Program-made: the position numbers and the translations under genes
The notes under the pieces: model-generated
Database searches by the model: none
What the model was told of the DNA's origin: nothing
The model's input: the letters and a program-made list of their open reading frames with translations, nothing else
In this document: positions 62,111-64,000 of the stretch, in pieces
How the letters are laid out: each line of letters starts with the position of its first letter
How positions within the stretch are numbered: the first letter of the stretch is position 1
From: Leishmania mexicana MHOM/GT/2001/U1103
Taxonomy: Eukaryota; Euglenozoa; Kinetoplastea; Trypanosomatida; Trypanosomatidae
DNA length: 64,000 bases
Direction of reading: 5' to 3'
NCBI RefSeq assembly: GCF_000234665.1
Contig: NC_018331.1
Coordinates: 915,298-979,297, forward strand

Positions 62111-63281
62111 GCCCTTTTTCTACCTCCTTTTCCTCCATGCGCGTGTGCGCGGGCGAGGGGGTGCGTGTGGTGTGTGGNGGGGTGGGGGGATCGAGCAACC
62201 CCCCCATAATATAGCCCTACTTTGATCCAAAGTACACACACAGGAGAGAAGTGTGCCCGCCAAACATGGGCGTCTCTCGGTTGCTGTGTCTGTCCCCACG
62301 CCCTGCGGGGAGAGGGGGAACGGGGTGAGAGGCGACACGATTTCCACCGGCAACGTCTCTCCCTACCTGAACACACGCCCCTAGGAGGGGTGCGCTGCCT
62401 CCGCCACGAAGTCACAGTTATCCCAGACGGACCGTTTACCCCCCGCCACCCGACCCGACAACCAGCTGCGCCTAAACCGCCGGCTCGTTGTCGGGTCCTT
62501 GCCCTTTCTCTACCTCCTTTTCCTCCATGCGCGTGTGCGCGGGCGAGGGGGTGCGTGTGGTGTGTGGGGGGGTGGGGGGATCGAGCAACCCCCCCATAAT
62601 ATAGCCCTACTTTGATCCAAAAGTGCACACACAGGAGAGACGTGTGCCCGCCAAACATGGGCGTCTCTCGGTTGCTGTGTCTGTCCCCACGCCCTGCGGG
62701 GAGAGGGGGAACGGGGTGAGAGGCGACACGATTTCCACCGGCAACGTCTCTCCCTACCTGAACACACGCCCCTAGGAGGGGTGCGCTGCCTCCGCCACGA
62801 AGTCACAGTTATCCCAGACGGACCGTTTACCCCCCGCCACCCGACCCGACAACCAGCTGCGCCTAAACCGCCGGCTCGTTGTCGGGTCCTTGCCCTTTCT
62901 CTACCTCCTTTTCCTCCATGCGCGTGTGCGCGGGCGAGGGGGTGCGTGTGGTGTGTGGGGGGGTGGGGGGATCGAGCAACCCCCCCATAATATAGCCCTA
63001 CTTTGATCCAAAAGTACACACACAGGAGAGAAGTGTGCCCGCCAAACATGGGCGTCTCTCGGTTGCTGTGTCTGTCCCCACGCCCTGCGGGGAGAGGGGG
63101 AACGGGGTGAGAGGCGACACGATTTCCACCGGCAACGTCTCTCCCTACCTGAACACACGCCCCTAGGAGGGGTGCGCTGCCTCCGCCACGAAGTCACAGT
63201 TATCCCAGACGGACCGTTTACCCCCCGCCACCCGACCCGACAACCAGCTGCGCCTAAACCGCCGGCTCGTTGTCGGGTCCT
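62091..63281. repeat. 391-bp tandem repeat, three copies
   Basis: Three nearly identical units: 62091-62480 (390 bp, containing one undetermined base at 62178), 62481-62871 and 62872-63262 (391 bp each), then 19 bp of a fourth. Each unit begins CGGCTCGTTGTCGGGTCCTT. Each full junction carries the inverted repeat GACCCGACAAC ... GTTGTCGGGTC (for example 62452-62498). Inside each unit is a CCCCTAGGAGGGG palindrome and a long CT/GA and GTG-rich section. Frames over 100 codons on both strands cross unit borders and are not supported as genes. Confidence 0.95.
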
Positions 63282-63388
63282 TATCCCTTTTTTCTCTGCG
63301 ACTCTGAAGGATGGCATACGCAAATCAGACAATCCAGCTCCCAGAAATCACCGCACCCTACAATTACCCGCAACACACTTTCGGAATT

Positions 63389-64000
63389 CGAACATTCCCT
63401 TTCGCCACGCGCAGGGCCGTCGGAGGCGCACTGGTTTGCGTCCCAGTACTTGCACATTCCCTTTCGCCACGCGCAGGGCCGTCGGAGGCGCACTGCTTGG
63501 CGTCCCAGTACTTGGACATTCCCTTTCGCCACGCGCAGGGCCGTCGGAGGCGAACTGGTTTGCGTCCCAGTACTTGGACATTCCCTTTCGTCACGCGGAG
63601 GGCCGTCGGAGGCGCACTGGTTTGCGTCCCAGTACTTGGACATTCCCTTTCGCCACGCGCAGGGCCGTCGGAGGCGAACTGGTTTGCGTCCCAGTACTTG
63701 GACATTCCCTTTCGTCACGCGGAGGGCCGTCGGAGGCGCACTGGTTTGCGTCCCAGTACTTGGACATTCCCTTTCGTCACGCGGAGGGCCGTCGGAGGCG
63801 CACTGGTTTGCGTCCCAGTACTTGGACATTCCCTTTCGCCACGCGCAGGGCCGTCGGAGGCGCACTGGTTTGCGTCCCAGTACTTGCACATTCCCTTTCG
63901 CCACGCGCAGGGCCGTCGGAGGCGCACTGCTTGGCGTCCCAGTACTTGGACATTCCCTTTCGTCACGCGGAGGGCCGTCGGAGGCGCACTGGTTTGCGTC
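63389..64000. repeat. 62-bp satellite array, second block, runs off the window
   Basis: About ten copies of the same 62-bp unit as at 58.3-61.1 kb, in the same orientation, starting inside a unit at GAACATTCCC. A variant with GGCGAACTGG occurs twice here and not in the first block. The 107 bp before it (63282-63388) are unique. Confidence 0.96.

Noticed and set aside
62068..63332. Arg/Pro-rich frames of 125-196 codons in the 391-bp repeat
   Set aside because: They recur once per unit because the repeat does, cross unit borders and show no folded-protein character.

Overview
The window looks like a stretch of nuclear chromosome from a trypanosomatid of the Leishmania/Leptomonas/Crithidia group, running from the chromosome interior (left) into a subtelomeric or satellite-rich end (right). 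The reasons are: every supported gene is intronless and on the minus strand; genes are separated by 0.3-2.8 kb of GA-, CT- and CA/TG-rich spacer with no individual promoters; the coding DNA is GC-rich; and several proteins have typical kinetoplastid features. I cannot name the species from sequence alone.

Layout. 1-53 kb: one co-directional gene cluster transcribed right to left, as expected of a kinetoplastid polycistronic unit with trans-splicing. From its upstream (right) end it holds a divergent group II chaperonin-like protein (51.7-53.0 kb), a small coiled-coil protein, the OLA1/YchF-type GTPase, a PP2C phosphatase, a four-helix membrane protein, a MORN-repeat protein, transcription elongation factor SPT5, an atypical acyl-CoA oxidase-family protein, a PH-domain protein, two large proteins of unknown function, the 18S rRNA methyltransferase EMG1/NEP1, a UVRAG/VPS38-like autophagy-PI3K subunit, a 90-residue protein, a 2,274-residue protein with a long run of RanBP2-type and other zinc modules, mitochondrial ribosomal protein uL11m, a dual-specificity phosphatase, a TXNDC9/phosducin-like protein, a VKOR-type disulfide oxidoreductase, and the start of a gene cut by the left edge. 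The products span transcription, ribosome biogenesis, mitochondrial translation, trafficking and signalling; this is not a functional operon.

53.4-58.3 kb: about 5 kb without an intact gene, with odd composition (dense short homopolymers, C-rich then G-rich on the + strand). 58.3-61.1 kb: about 44 copies of a 62-bp tandem repeat. 61.1-62.0 kb: unique AT/TG-rich DNA containing a 100-N assembly gap. 62.0-63.3 kb: three copies of a 391-bp tandem repeat, each junction carrying an inverted repeat, the first being a 92-nt hairpin. 63.4-64.0 kb: the same 62-bp satellite again, running off the window. No telomeric hexamer array is present.

The most notable signals are the two interleaved satellites with their conserved hairpin; a perfect 13-bp-arm palindrome 10 bp upstream of the first gene of the cluster; a matching 14-bp-arm palindrome in a long spacer; a precisely spaced double-stem hairpin in a probable 3' UTR at 30.8 kb; the giant zinc-module protein; a probable SIDER-like degenerate retroposon at 36.9 kb; and the divergent chaperonin-like gene. 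Start codons were checked by eye: only ATG was accepted, which shortens several open frames that begin with TTG or GTG. GC statements are visual impressions, not computed values.
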